Positions 21,113 to 29,180 of a stretch of 64,000 nucleotides of DNA are shown here, piece after piece (position 1 is the stretch's first letter; each line of letters starts with the position of its first letter). The position numbers were made by a program, and so were the translations under genes. Origin of the DNA: Nisaea denitrificans DSM 18348 (GTDB lineage Bacteria > Pseudomonadota > Alphaproteobacteria > Thalassobaculales > Thalassobaculaceae); contig NZ_AUFM01000022.1 of NCBI RefSeq assembly GCF_000426505.1, forward strand, positions 1-64,000, in the 5' to 3' direction. Under the pieces are notes generated by a model. It saw only the letters and a list, made by a program, of their open reading frames with translations, was not told the DNA's origin and searched no databases.

Positions 21113-21167
21113 GGTTTCCTCCCCAAATGACCGATGTCGGCGGAGGCTTTTTCGCCTCTCTTCCGAT

Positions 21168-21186
21168 TAGTTATGTAACATAACTA
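21168..21186. promoter_or_regulatory. Perfect 19-bp palindrome, probable MarR operator
   Basis: TAGTTATGTAACATAACTA reads identically on both strands except for the central base. It lies 56 bp upstream of the first gene of the TRAP/CoA-ligase operon, which encodes its own MarR regulator. Length, A/T content and half-site spacing fit MarR-family operators. Confidence 0.65.
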
Positions 21187-21269
21187 TTTTAATTTGTAAC
21201 CATCCTCGTTCCTGATATCCCGGGAACGCGTTTGCATGCAGCAGCACAGCCTATCCGTTTTCCGAGAAT

Positions 21270-23009
21270 TTATGAATTCCCCGAATGGGCGCGCCGCGCC
21301 GCATGCCGCCCGGCAACATAGGCAAAGGCGATTGCCGGTCCCAGATTGATGCCCGGAGCCGGGTAGACGCCTCCCATGACCGACTGCATGTCGTTGCCGC
21401 AGGCATAAAGCCCGGGCATCGGCTGGCCGTCCGCATCGACCAGCCGCGCCTCGGTATCCGTCAGCAAACCGGTGGCCGCGCCGATATCCCCCGGCCAGAG
21501 CCGGATGGCGTAGTAGGGCGGCGTCCTGACCGGGCCGAGCGTCGGGTTCGGGCCATGGGACGGATCGCCGTTGGCGCGCTCATAGACGGTTGTTCCCCGG
21601 CTGAAATCGAGGTCAATGCCGGTTTCGGCAAAGCTGTTCATGCGTGCGGCAGTGTCCGCCAGACCACCCGGATCGATGCCGAGTTTACCAGCAAGGTCTG
21701 CCAGCGTTTCCGCCTGCACCAGATATCCATCTTCCAGAAAAGGCCGAAGGCCCCGCCCGCCTGGCCGCACCATGCCGAGCCCGTACTTCCGTAGCCCTTC
21801 AGCGTCGGTGATCTCGAAGGCAGGGATGGTGGAGCCATCCCGGCTCGCAGCGTACATGGCCGCCACGAACTCATGATATGAGCGGCTTTCGTTGACGAAG
21901 CGCCGTCCATCCCTGCCGACCGAGAAAATGCCGGGCTTGGATCGGTCGAGCACGAAGTGTGGGAACACCGCCATGCTGCCGTCCTTGCGCTGGCGGCGCG
22001 ACACCGGCGCCCAGAATACCGGCTGCTCCGCACCCTCCCCATAGCGGGCACCGAGCCTGAGCACGATATCATGCAGCGCGCCGGTATTGCCGGGGGCCGC
22101 CGGGCTGAATTCCGGCTGCGGTTCGGGCAGCATCTCCCGGCGCCGCTCCGGGTGACGGGCGAAGCCGCCGGATGCGAGGATCACCCCTCCCCGCGCCCGC
22201 AGCCTGAGATCCCCGCCTTTGGTGCGAGCCAGAGCACTTGTGCCTTCCGGACCGACCGAAATATCGAGAATTTCGGTCTCCGTCATCAGTGTGACCCCGA
22301 GATCCCGCAGGGTTTTCAGCAACCGGCCAGTCAGCGCATTTCCCATCACCAGCCGCCCCCCGCGCCCGTGGCGCAGACGGTCGACGGCATAGCCCGCAAT
22401 CAGACGGGCACCATGGGCCAGCGATTTCAGCGATCGCGTCATCTTCAGCAGATGGCCGATATCGTCCCGGTCGACCATCATCCCGTTCAGGATGGTGAAC
22501 TCCGGGATCGGGGGCCGCAGCAGGCCGAGCGCCTTTCCAAGTGTCCCGCCGTCGAACGGCAGCGCCTCAAGCGCCCGCCCGCCCGCGGCGGAACCTTCCA
22601 GCTCGAAGAGATAATCAGGATGGAACGGGCGAGCCCGAAATTGCACTGCCGTATTTTCTTCCAGGTGCCGTACCGCTTCCGGACCAGCGCGCAGGAAGGT
22701 TTCCCGCATCGCTTTCGGTGCCCGGTTGCCCACGGCGGCATCGAGGAACGCGGCCGCCCTCTCCGGGCTGTCCCCCGCGCCGACCTCTCCGGCATGCCGC
22801 GTGTTCGGAATCCAGACCGTCCCGGCGGACAGCGCCGAGGTGCCGCCGACGAACGCCGAACGCTCGACCAGAAGCGTTCTTGCCCCGTCGAGCGCGGCGA
22901 AAACCGCAGCGGCCATCCCGGCCGCCCCACCACCAAGCACAATCACATCCCAGTCATCGGGTGCCTGTTCAGATTTTGCGGATATGGAGGCGATTTTGGG
23001 ATCGGACAT
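21270..23009 (-). CDS. FAD-dependent oxidoreductase, 3-ketosteroid-delta1-dehydrogenase/fumarate-reductase-like
   Basis: 579 residues from ATG 23009 (MSDPKIAS); an in-frame ATG at 23075 would add 22 poorly conserved residues. The N-terminal FAD site is VIVLGGGAAGMAAAVFAALDGARTLLVER (Rossmann GxGxxG variant) followed by GGTSALSAGTVWIPN. A second nucleotide-binding part reads GVILASGGFARHPERR, and the C-terminus AGNDMQSVMGGVYPAPGINLGPAIAFAYVAGRHAA closes the FAD site. This is the KstD/urocanate-reductase/flavocytochrome-c-like group, which oxidises or reduces C-C bonds next to carbonyls. It is divergent from the IclR gene, so probably co-regulated. Substrate unknown. Confidence 0.82.
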   Translation of the reverse strand: MSDPKIASISAKSEQAPDDWDVIVLGGGAAGMAAAVFAALDGARTLLVERSAFVGGTSALSAGTVWIPNTRHAGEVGAGDSPERAAAFLDAAVGNRAPKAMRETFLRAGPEAVRHLEENTAVQFRARPFHPDYLFELEGSAAGGRALEALPFDGGTLGKALGLLRPPIPEFTILNGMMVDRDDIGHLLKMTRSLKSLAHGARLIAGYAVDRLRHGRGGRLVMGNALTGRLLKTLRDLGVTLMTETEILDISVGPEGTSALARTKGGDLRLRARGGVILASGGFARHPERRREMLPEPQPEFSPAAPGNTGALHDIVLRLGARYGEGAEQPVFWAPVSRRQRKDGSMAVFPHFVLDRSKPGIFSVGRDGRRFVNESRSYHEFVAAMYAASRDGSTIPAFEITDAEGLRKYGLGMVRPGGRGLRPFLEDGYLVQAETLADLAGKLGIDPGGLADTAARMNSFAETGIDLDFSRGTTVYERANGDPSHGPNPTLGPVRTPPYYAIRLWPGDIGAATGLLTDTEARLVDADGQPMPGLYACGNDMQSVMGGVYPAPGINLGPAIAFAYVAGRHAARRAHSGNS

Positions 23010-23075
23010 TGAGCGCACTCTTGCTGCCGGATTGTGTCGGACAAGCCGATCATAGAGGCTCCCAATCCGAAACAT

Positions 23076-23092
23076 GATTCAAAATTAGAATC
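23076..23092. promoter_or_regulatory. Imperfect palindrome in IclR/flavoprotein divergent promoter
   Basis: GATTC (23076-23080) and GAATC (23088-23092) flank a mostly symmetric AAAATTA core, a 17-bp near-palindrome in the 185-bp divergent gap. Its place and size suit an operator for the neighbouring IclR regulator. Confidence 0.45.
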
Positions 23093-23194
23093 TCTTTCCA
23101 CTTTCTGATTTCACCGATGTAACCTGCGGGCTGACAAAGACGGCGGGACCGCCTGCCCGGATACCGGAGTCACGGCAATGAACGGAGTTGAGCA

Positions 23195-24043
23195 GTGAGC
23201 AGCGCCCTCGAACGCGGCCTTCGCATTCTCGAGCTGATGGTCGGCCACCCGGGTGGCATGCCGGTAAGCGGCATCGCTTCCGCGCTCGACATGCCGGTTT
23301 CCGGCGTGCATCGGCAGCTGAAAGAGCTGGCCCGGCTCGGCTATGTCCGGCAGGCGCGTGAGCAGGGCGATTATCTGCTCAGCGTGAAGCTCTCTGCCCT
23401 CGGCCTCGGCTTTCTCGGCCGGTCCGGGGTGACAGACATCGCACAGCCCATTCTCGACCGGCTGGCGGCGGCAAGTACCGAATTGATCCGGCTCTCCGTC
23501 ATCGACGGGAACAGGCTGGTCTGGGTCGCCGTCGCACAGGGGGCAACAGGCGGTCTGCGCTACGACCCGGGGCGCGAGCAGGGCGTATCGCTGCATCTCG
23601 CCAGCACGGCGGGCGGGCAGGCATGGCTCGCCAGTATGAGCGATGAGAACGCGATTGCGCTGATCAGCCGGCAGGGCCTGACACCGACCGAATACGAGCC
23701 GGGACCCGGCGCCCCGACAAGCCTGACGGCATTGCTCGCCGCCCTGAGCGAAGCCCGTGCGAACGGTTACGCCCTGACCGTCAACAGCTACATGATCGGC
23801 ATGGCGGCGATGGCGGTGCCGGTCCGGTTCGGAAACGGCGGCCCCGTGGTCGGTTGCCTGTCAATCGCAGGGCCATCAGTCCGGCTAGACGAGGCACGTG
23901 TCACCAGCCTGGCGCCGGTATTGGCCGAGGCTGCCGCCGAGCTTTCGACTGCGGCCGATGCCTCGCAATTCTTTAGCCGGCTGGGCCGGGGTTATTTCGA
24001 GGCACCAGAGCACCCTCAGACAAAAACAGCGAGATCGCAATGA
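23195..24043 (+). CDS. IclR-family transcriptional regulator
   Basis: 282 residues. The N-terminal winged helix-turn-helix is LERGLRILELMVGHPGGMPVSGIASALDMPVSGVHRQLKELARLGYVRQ in segments (about 5-55). The C-terminal ligand-binding IclR domain follows, with LHLASTAGGQAWLASM and GMAAMAVPVRFGNGGPVVGCLSIAGPS. GTG 23195 has GGAG 7 nt upstream; an in-frame stop excludes earlier starts. It overlaps the next gene by ATGA and probably controls both the downstream catabolic genes and the divergent flavoprotein. Confidence 0.9.
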   Translation: MSSALERGLRILELMVGHPGGMPVSGIASALDMPVSGVHRQLKELARLGYVRQAREQGDYLLSVKLSALGLGFLGRSGVTDIAQPILDRLAAASTELIRLSVIDGNRLVWVAVAQGATGGLRYDPGREQGVSLHLASTAGGQAWLASMSDENAIALISRQGLTPTEYEPGPGAPTSLTALLAALSEARANGYALTVNSYMIGMAAMAVPVRFGNGGPVVGCLSIAGPSVRLDEARVTSLAPVLAEAAAELSTAADASQFFSRLGRGYFEAPEHPQTKTARSQ

Positions 24044-24846
24044 CACGCGCCTATTCCCTCGCCTACCTGACCGGCAATGGCGTCGATCCGGTGACTGCAG
24101 TCGGCATCGCCGCCGAGCACGGCTACGACATGGTGAGCTTCCGGCTGCTGCCGGCCGGCCCCGGCGACAGCCTCTTTCCGCTGCTCACGGACGATGCTCT
24201 GCTGCGCGAGTTGAAGGCGGCACTCCGCGACACAGGGATCACCATGGCCGACGCGGAAATGATCCGCCTGAATGCCGAAACGAAAATCGAGGACTTCACA
24301 CCGTTTCTCGACCGGATCGCCGAGCTTGGCGCGCGGCATGTGCTGGTCGCGGTCGACGATCCAGATCCCGTTCGCAGCCAGGATAGCTACACCGCCCTTT
24401 GCGCCCGGCTCGGCACCTACCGCCTCACGGCGGATCTCGAATTCATGCCCTGGACCGGGGTGAAGGATCTGGCCCATGCAAGACGCATGGTCGAGGCAGC
24501 CGATCATCCATCCGCAGCCGTCCTGTTCGACAGCCTGCATTTCGACCGCTGCGGCTCAACCCTGGAAGAGCTCGCCGCCCTGCCGCCGGACCTGATGAAC
24601 TATGTGCAGATCTGCGACGGACCGGTGCCTTATGACCCGTCAGACGCGGAACTGATAAGGGTTGCCCGGACGGCACGACTTATCCCCGGAGACGGCGGCA
24701 TCGATCTCGCCTCCATCGCCGCGCTTGTCCCGAAGCACATGACCGTCAGCGTCGAGGTTCCGAACCATGCTCTGGCCGAAACCATCGGTGCCTCAGAGAT
24801 CGCCCGGCGTGCATTGCAGGCAACGAAGATCCTGCTCGGCGACTGA
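24040..24846 (+). CDS. Sugar-phosphate isomerase/epimerase-type TIM-barrel protein
   Basis: 268 residues of the xylose-isomerase-like/AP-endonuclease-2 fold: VTAVGIAAEHGYDMVSFRLLP near the N-terminus, LGARHVLVAVDDPDPVRSQDSY, LEFMPWTGVKDLAHARRM, a metal-site ring of Glu/Asp/His (ADLEFMPW, LFDSLHFDR), and GDGGIDLASI with VSVEVPNHAL near the C-terminus. The family includes myo-inosose dehydratases, isomerases and hydroxypyruvate isomerases. The reaction here is not determined. It is coupled to iclR by ATGA. Confidence 0.8.
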   Translation: MTRAYSLAYLTGNGVDPVTAVGIAAEHGYDMVSFRLLPAGPGDSLFPLLTDDALLRELKAALRDTGITMADAEMIRLNAETKIEDFTPFLDRIAELGARHVLVAVDDPDPVRSQDSYTALCARLGTYRLTADLEFMPWTGVKDLAHARRMVEAADHPSAAVLFDSLHFDRCGSTLEELAALPPDLMNYVQICDGPVPYDPSDAELIRVARTARLIPGDGGIDLASIAALVPKHMTVSVEVPNHALAETIGASEIARRALQATKILLGD

Positions 24847-24887
24847 AGGCAGAGACAACCAGCAAGAAACCAAGGGAGTGAAACGAC

Positions 24888-25598
24888 ATGGCTTTGACCG
24901 GCAGCGCCTTTCTGGCGCTTTGGCACGATATCGACCCGCCATCCCAGACCGAATACATGGAATGGCATACCCGTGAGCATATGCCCGAGCGGCTGTCGAT
25001 CCCGGGCTTCACAATCGGCAAACGGCTGATCAATCACGATGTTCCGCGCTACCGCTACGGCACGGTCTATGCCGGAGACAGCGTCGAGGTGTTTCGTTCG
25101 CCCGCCTATCTCGAACGGCTTAACAATCCGACCGACTGGTCCAACAAGGTGCAGCCAACCTTCCGCAATTTCCTGCGCGTCGCCTGCGACAGGGTTGCCT
25201 CGGCCGGTGTGGGTGAAGGCGGTGCGATGGCCACCATCCGTCTCGATTTCGCAGCGGGGGCCGGACCGGACGGCGTGCGTGCCGGGTCCCAGTCCCTCGC
25301 CGACATCCTGCTCAAGGTCACCGGCGCCTGCGGCGTTCATATCGGTCTCGCCCGCACTGAAGTCTCCGGTGTGAAGACCAGGGAGACCGAGCTCCGGCCC
25401 GGCATGGCGGAGAAGGAATTCGACGTCGTCGTCCTGATCGAGGGCAGTGGCGCGCCTGAACTGGAGGCCTCCGTCCCTGAGTTCCAGGCAGTCATCGCCG
25501 AGAGCAGTATCGGCGTCAGCAACCCGCAAACGATCGTCTACAACCTCGCCTATCAGCTCACTGCCGCAGATATGGCTGGCACGGAGGGCGCGCGATGA
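24888..25598 (+). CDS. EthD-like tandem dimeric alpha/beta-barrel protein, function unknown
   Basis: 236 residues that look like two ferredoxin-like halves. The first opens ALWHDIDPPSQTEYMEWHTREHMPERLSIPGF in segments, where the H-x3-H-M-P-E-R pattern is typical of EthD/antibiotic-monooxygenase folds. The second half begins near residue 110 (ATIRLDFAAGAGPDG) and has VCG-like turns before GVHIGLARTEVSG. Such proteins bind hydrophobic metabolites and sometimes act as oxygenases or isomerases without cofactor. GGGAG precedes ATG 24888, and the stop overlaps the epimerase start by ATGA. Confidence 0.6.
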   Translation: MALTGSAFLALWHDIDPPSQTEYMEWHTREHMPERLSIPGFTIGKRLINHDVPRYRYGTVYAGDSVEVFRSPAYLERLNNPTDWSNKVQPTFRNFLRVACDRVASAGVGEGGAMATIRLDFAAGAGPDGVRAGSQSLADILLKVTGACGVHIGLARTEVSGVKTRETELRPGMAEKEFDVVVLIEGSGAPELEASVPEFQAVIAESSIGVSNPQTIVYNLAYQLTAADMAGTEGAR

Positions 25599-26494
25599 AG
25601 GTCCTGATCACGGGTGGCGGCGGTTTCCTCGGCGCATGGCTCATCAAGCGACTGAATGCGCGCGGTATCGAAGCCCGGGTGTTCGACCGCAAGGAAGACC
25701 GCTCCATCCTGCGGGAGATCATCGGCGAGGTGGCCGATGGCATCGACTGGGTGACCGGCGACATTACCGACACGGACCGGGTCCGCGACGCGGCGCGCGA
25801 CTGCGGCTTCGCCGTCCATCTCGCCGCCCTGCTGACCCCGGATTGCGCCGCTAATCCGGTGCTCGGCGCGCAGGTGAACCTGATCGGCACACTCAATGTC
25901 TTCGAGGCAGCGAAAGCGGAAGGCATGCGCGGCATCGCCTATGCCAGCAGCGCCTCCGCACTGGCGCCGGATGACGCCGCGGATCTGAGCCCGGTTACCC
26001 ATTACGGTGCCTACAAGCTTGCTTGCGAAGGCTGCGCCCGGGCCTACTGGATAGAATCCGGCATTTCCAGCATCGGTTTCCGCCCGGCCATCGTCTACGG
26101 CCCGGCCCGGGAAACAGGCATCTCCGCCGGTCCTTCGGTGGCCTGCCGCGAGGCAGTGGCGGGACGGCCCTACACGATCGGCTATTCCGGCGCAGCGGAT
26201 CTGATCTTCGTGGACGATGTGGCGGCGCTCTGCGAAGCGGCGGCCCTGAAGCCTTTCGAGGGCGCCCATGTCATCACTCTGTCCGGCGAGATGGTGGATG
26301 TCAGCGCCATCGCCGAGGCCATCCAGGATCAGGTGCCGGGCGCCCGGATCAACTGGGACGGCCCTCTCCTGCCGATCCCGGCGCACATGGAGCGGACCCC
26401 GACCGAGGATCTGCTGGGGCCACTGCCACGCACATCCCTGAAGGACGGTATCGCGCAGACCATCGCGCACTACCGTCCCGGCCGGAACGCGTGA
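25595..26494 (+). CDS. NAD-dependent epimerase/dehydratase family protein
   Basis: 299-residue extended SDR. LITGGGGFLGAWLIKRLNARG gives the NAD-binding GxxGxxG (residues 4-15). DRKEDR, VTGDITDTDRV and AVHLAALLTPD follow, then the catalytic YGAYKLACEG (Y-x3-K) and FRPAIVYGPARETG. The C-terminal part is the usual substrate lobe. Could oxidise, epimerise or lactonise a sugar- or polyol-like intermediate delivered by the TIM-barrel enzyme. ATG 25595 overlaps the previous stop. Exact role unknown. Confidence 0.87.
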   Translation: MKVLITGGGGFLGAWLIKRLNARGIEARVFDRKEDRSILREIIGEVADGIDWVTGDITDTDRVRDAARDCGFAVHLAALLTPDCAANPVLGAQVNLIGTLNVFEAAKAEGMRGIAYASSASALAPDDAADLSPVTHYGAYKLACEGCARAYWIESGISSIGFRPAIVYGPARETGISAGPSVACREAVAGRPYTIGYSGAADLIFVDDVAALCEAAALKPFEGAHVITLSGEMVDVSAIAEAIQDQVPGARINWDGPLLPIPAHMERTPTEDLLGPLPRTSLKDGIAQTIAHYRPGRNA

Positions 26495-26886
26495 GCACCA
26501 TGACGCGCGACGCGCTGATTGCCTTGGTTCAGAGCTACTTTTCCGGCGTGGACGGAGAGGACCTGGACCAGGTGCTTGCGACCCTGACGGAGGACTGCCG
26601 CTTTTCCGTCGAAACCCACGATGTCGCGCTCAACGGTCATGCCGAAATCGGCGGGATGATGACGCAGCTATGGAGCCGTCACAAAGCCGTTCTTCATGAC
26701 AACTTCCAATTTGTCTGTGACCCGGAGAACGGTGCGATCGCGGCACGTTTCCGGGTCGTCAACACGCTGCATGACGGCACACAGGTCCATAAATCGAACT
26801 GCAACTTCTTCACCCTGAAGAACGGAAAGTTCGATACGGTCGCCGTCTACATGGCCGGCGAGAACACCCTGGAACGCAAGCCCTAG
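26491..26886 (+). CDS. SnoaL/NTF2-like protein
   Basis: 131 residues from GTG 26491, which overlaps the previous stop as GTGA; ATG 26500 (MTRDALIAL) is the alternative. The cone-shaped NTF2 fold is suggested by the N-terminal helices (ALVQSYFSGVDGEDLDQVLATLTEDCRFSVET in part), the strand-helix GHAEIGGMM, and the later sheet FRVVNTLHDGTQVHKSNCNFFTLKNGKF. Members include polyketide cyclases, isomerases and dehydratases. Last gene of the IclR operon; its stop overlaps that of the convergent flavin-reductase gene by 4 bp. Confidence 0.75.
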   Translation: MSTMTRDALIALVQSYFSGVDGEDLDQVLATLTEDCRFSVETHDVALNGHAEIGGMMTQLWSRHKAVLHDNFQFVCDPENGAIAARFRVVNTLHDGTQVHKSNCNFFTLKNGKFDTVAVYMAGENTLERKP

Positions 26887-27497
26887 CGGCCGTCCGGGCG
26901 CTTCATCTCGAAGGTATCCCGGCTGGTCGCATAGAGGTTCGCGCCCAGCCGCCCGATTGTATCCAGTCCGATTTGGTCGATATGGAGCTTCTCCTCGTCG
27001 AGCACCAGCGCATCGCGGACGGAGATGCTCTGCACCTCACCGACAACGATCTCGCGCCGGTTGCCCAACTCAAGCGTCGTGTGCCGTGTGCATTCCAGAG
27101 CGACCGGCGCCTCGGCAATGCGGGGCGGTTTGATGGTCTGGGACGGCTCCACCGTGAACCCGGCGAGCGGAATCTCGGACTCGCCATGCGGCAGGGGCGT
27201 CGAGCAGGCGTTCATCTTCTCCGCCATGGCCCGGTCAACGATATTGACCACAAACTCCCGGCTATCGCGGATGTTCCGCGAAGTGTCCTTCGGGGAACCG
27301 TCCGGCCGCGCTTCCAGCCCGAGAACGACCATGCAGGGATCAAAGGCGATGGCATTGAAGAAAGAGAACGGCGCGGCATTGACGACCCCGGCCTCATCAA
27401 TCGTGGTCACCAGCGCGATGGGACGCGGGGTCACCACGTTGCGCAGCAGTTTATAGGCATCCGTCGCCGAGAGATCGGCCAGATTGAAGGTCTTCAT
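26883..27497 (-). CDS. Flavin reductase-like FMN-binding protein
   Basis: 204 residues of the flavin-reductase/flavoredoxin split-barrel group. LLRNVVTPRPIALVTTIDEAGVVNAAPFSFFNAIAFDPCMVVLGL is the FMN-binding opening (about 18-62), followed by KDTSRNIRDSREFVVNIVD and CTRHTTLELGNRREIVVGEV. It may pass reduced flavin to an oxygenase or act as a heme or flavin oxidoreductase. It has its own promoter region upstream (27498-27551) and meets the IclR operon tail to tail. The conserved TPRPIA motif makes the family secure, the role not. Confidence 0.82.
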   Translation of the reverse strand: MKTFNLADLSATDAYKLLRNVVTPRPIALVTTIDEAGVVNAAPFSFFNAIAFDPCMVVLGLEARPDGSPKDTSRNIRDSREFVVNIVDRAMAEKMNACSTPLPHGESEIPLAGFTVEPSQTIKPPRIAEAPVALECTRHTTLELGNRREIVVGEVQSISVRDALVLDEEKLHIDQIGLDTIGRLGANLYATSRDTFEMKRPDGR

Positions 27498-27551
27498 TTA
27501 CGGGTTCCGTTTCGTGACGGGAGATGTCGGTCGCTTCACAAGGAAGCTTAT

Positions 27552-27581
27552 AAAAAAGGAGGCACCCTTTCGAGTGCCTCC
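27552..27581 (-). terminator. Intrinsic terminator of the symporter/Usp transcript
   Basis: GGAGGCAC (27558-27565) and GTGCCTCC (27574-27581) form a perfect 8-bp stem. On the minus strand it is followed by a run of six T (complement of 27552-27557), 37 bp past the symporter stop. A textbook rho-independent terminator. Confidence 0.85.
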
Positions 27582-27617
27582 TCAATCAATGGCGTCACGA
27601 GACGATGTAAGCGCCGT

Positions 27618-29165
27618 CTATTTTTTGAACTTCCGGATCTCACCTGACTTCAGACGCTCGATATAAGACGTCATCTCGTTCTTCACGATGCCCATCAGGA
27701 AATAGAGACCGATGATGTTGACCACCGCCATGGCGAAGATGGCCGCGTCAGAGAAGTCGATCACCGGGCCGAGATTGGCAGCCGCGCCGATCACCACGAA
27801 GACGCAGAAGATCAGCTTGAACACGAGCTCCGCCGTCTTCCCTTCGCCGAACAGATAGGTCCAGCTTTTCAGTCCGTAATAGGACCAGGAAATCATGGTC
27901 GAGAACGCAAACAGGATGACCGCGATTGCCAGAACGTACGGGAACCAGCTCACCGCAGAGCCGAAGGCGGCGGACGTCAGGGCAACGCCCGTATTTCCGT
28001 CCACTGTCGCGATGTGGTTGCCGTTGAGCATGTAGTTCCCCGTTGCCGGGTCAGAGATCAGCTGGCCGGAGATCGTGATCACCAGGGCCGTCATCGTGCA
28101 GATCACCACCGTATCGATGAACGGCTCCAGCAGGGAGACGAAGCCTTCGGTAATCGGCTCTTTCGTCCGCACCGCGGAGTGCGCGATAGCGGCCGAGCCG
28201 ACGCCGGCCTCGTTCGAGAAAGCGGCGCGCTTGAAGCCCTGGATCAGAGCCCCGACAAAACCGCCAGCAATCCCGAGACCGGTGAAAGCACCCTCGAAGA
28301 TCTGGCCAAATGCCCAGCCGATATTGTCGTAATTCACCGCCAGAATGATCACCGCCGCCGCGACATAGAGAATGCCCATGAACGGCACGACTTTCTCGGT
28401 CACACGGGCGATCGATTTCACACCGCCGACGATGACGGCGAAGACAACTGCCGCGAAGATCAGACCCGTGATCCAGCCCGGATAGTCACCGAGAATGCCG
28501 GAGATCTGGGCATGGGCCTGGTTCGCCTGAAACATGTTCCCGCCACCCAATGCACCAAGAATGCAGAAGATCGCGAACAGAACCGCCAGGATCTTGCCAC
28601 CGGGGAGTCCCTTTTCGGCAAAGCCCTTGGAGATGTAATACATCGGGCCACCGGAGACGGTGCCGTCCGCATATTCGTTCCGGTATTTCACACCGAGCGT
28701 ACATTCGGTGAACTTGGAAGCCATCCCCATCAGGCCGGCAAGGATCATCCAGAATGTCGCCCCCGGACCGCCGATCCCGACGGCAACGGCAACACCTGCA
28801 ATATTTCCGAGACCGACCGTCCCGGACAGTGCGGTGGCCAGAGCCTGGAAGTGGCTAACCTCACCAGCATCGTTCGGATCGGCATAATCGCCTTTCACAA
28901 GTTCGATCGAATGCTTGAAGAACCGGAACTGCACGAAGCCGAAATACAGCGTGAAGATCGTCGCGGCGATTACCAGCCACATCACGATCCAGGGAAAGCT
29001 GGTCCCCGGGATCGGAGCAAAGATAAGGCTGACAAACGGGCCCGTGATTGTTGCGAAGATCGCATTGACCTTTGCATCCAGGCTTTCAGCTTCCTGCGCG
29101 AGAGCCGGAGTGCTGATCACCCCCATGAGCAATGCGAACATTGCCCCAAGATTGAATTTTTTCAT
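27618..29165 (-). CDS. Sodium:alanine/glycine symporter (AGCS family)
   Basis: 515 residues, about eleven membrane spans. ATALSGTVGLGNIAGVAVAVGIGGPGATFWM is the AGCS signature. TVSGGPMYYISKG, GVKSIARVTEKVVPFMGILYV, and GFKRAAFSNEAGVGSAAIAHSA are further conserved segments (the last holding the family's NEAG motif). It imports alanine or glycine with Na+. The N-terminus (MGVISTPALAQ) resembles a signal peptide, which is common in longer members. It follows the Usp gene by 15 bp and ends at a clear terminator. Confidence 0.93.
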   Translation of the reverse strand: MKKFNLGAMFALLMGVISTPALAQEAESLDAKVNAIFATITGPFVSLIFAPIPGTSFPWIVMWLVIAATIFTLYFGFVQFRFFKHSIELVKGDYADPNDAGEVSHFQALATALSGTVGLGNIAGVAVAVGIGGPGATFWMILAGLMGMASKFTECTLGVKYRNEYADGTVSGGPMYYISKGFAEKGLPGGKILAVLFAIFCILGALGGGNMFQANQAHAQISGILGDYPGWITGLIFAAVVFAVIVGGVKSIARVTEKVVPFMGILYVAAAVIILAVNYDNIGWAFGQIFEGAFTGLGIAGGFVGALIQGFKRAAFSNEAGVGSAAIAHSAVRTKEPITEGFVSLLEPFIDTVVICTMTALVITISGQLISDPATGNYMLNGNHIATVDGNTGVALTSAAFGSAVSWFPYVLAIAVILFAFSTMISWSYYGLKSWTYLFGEGKTAELVFKLIFCVFVVIGAAANLGPVIDFSDAAIFAMAVVNIIGLYFLMGIVKNEMTSYIERLKSGEIRKFKK

Positions 29166-29180
29166 TATCGCCCCCCATTT

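Noticed and set aside
23078-23091. ATTC-N7-GAAT in the IclR divergent gap as a third sulfur operator
   Set aside because: The spacer is 7 bp, not 8, and the neighbours are not sulfur genes. Better read as the core of an IclR-type palindrome.
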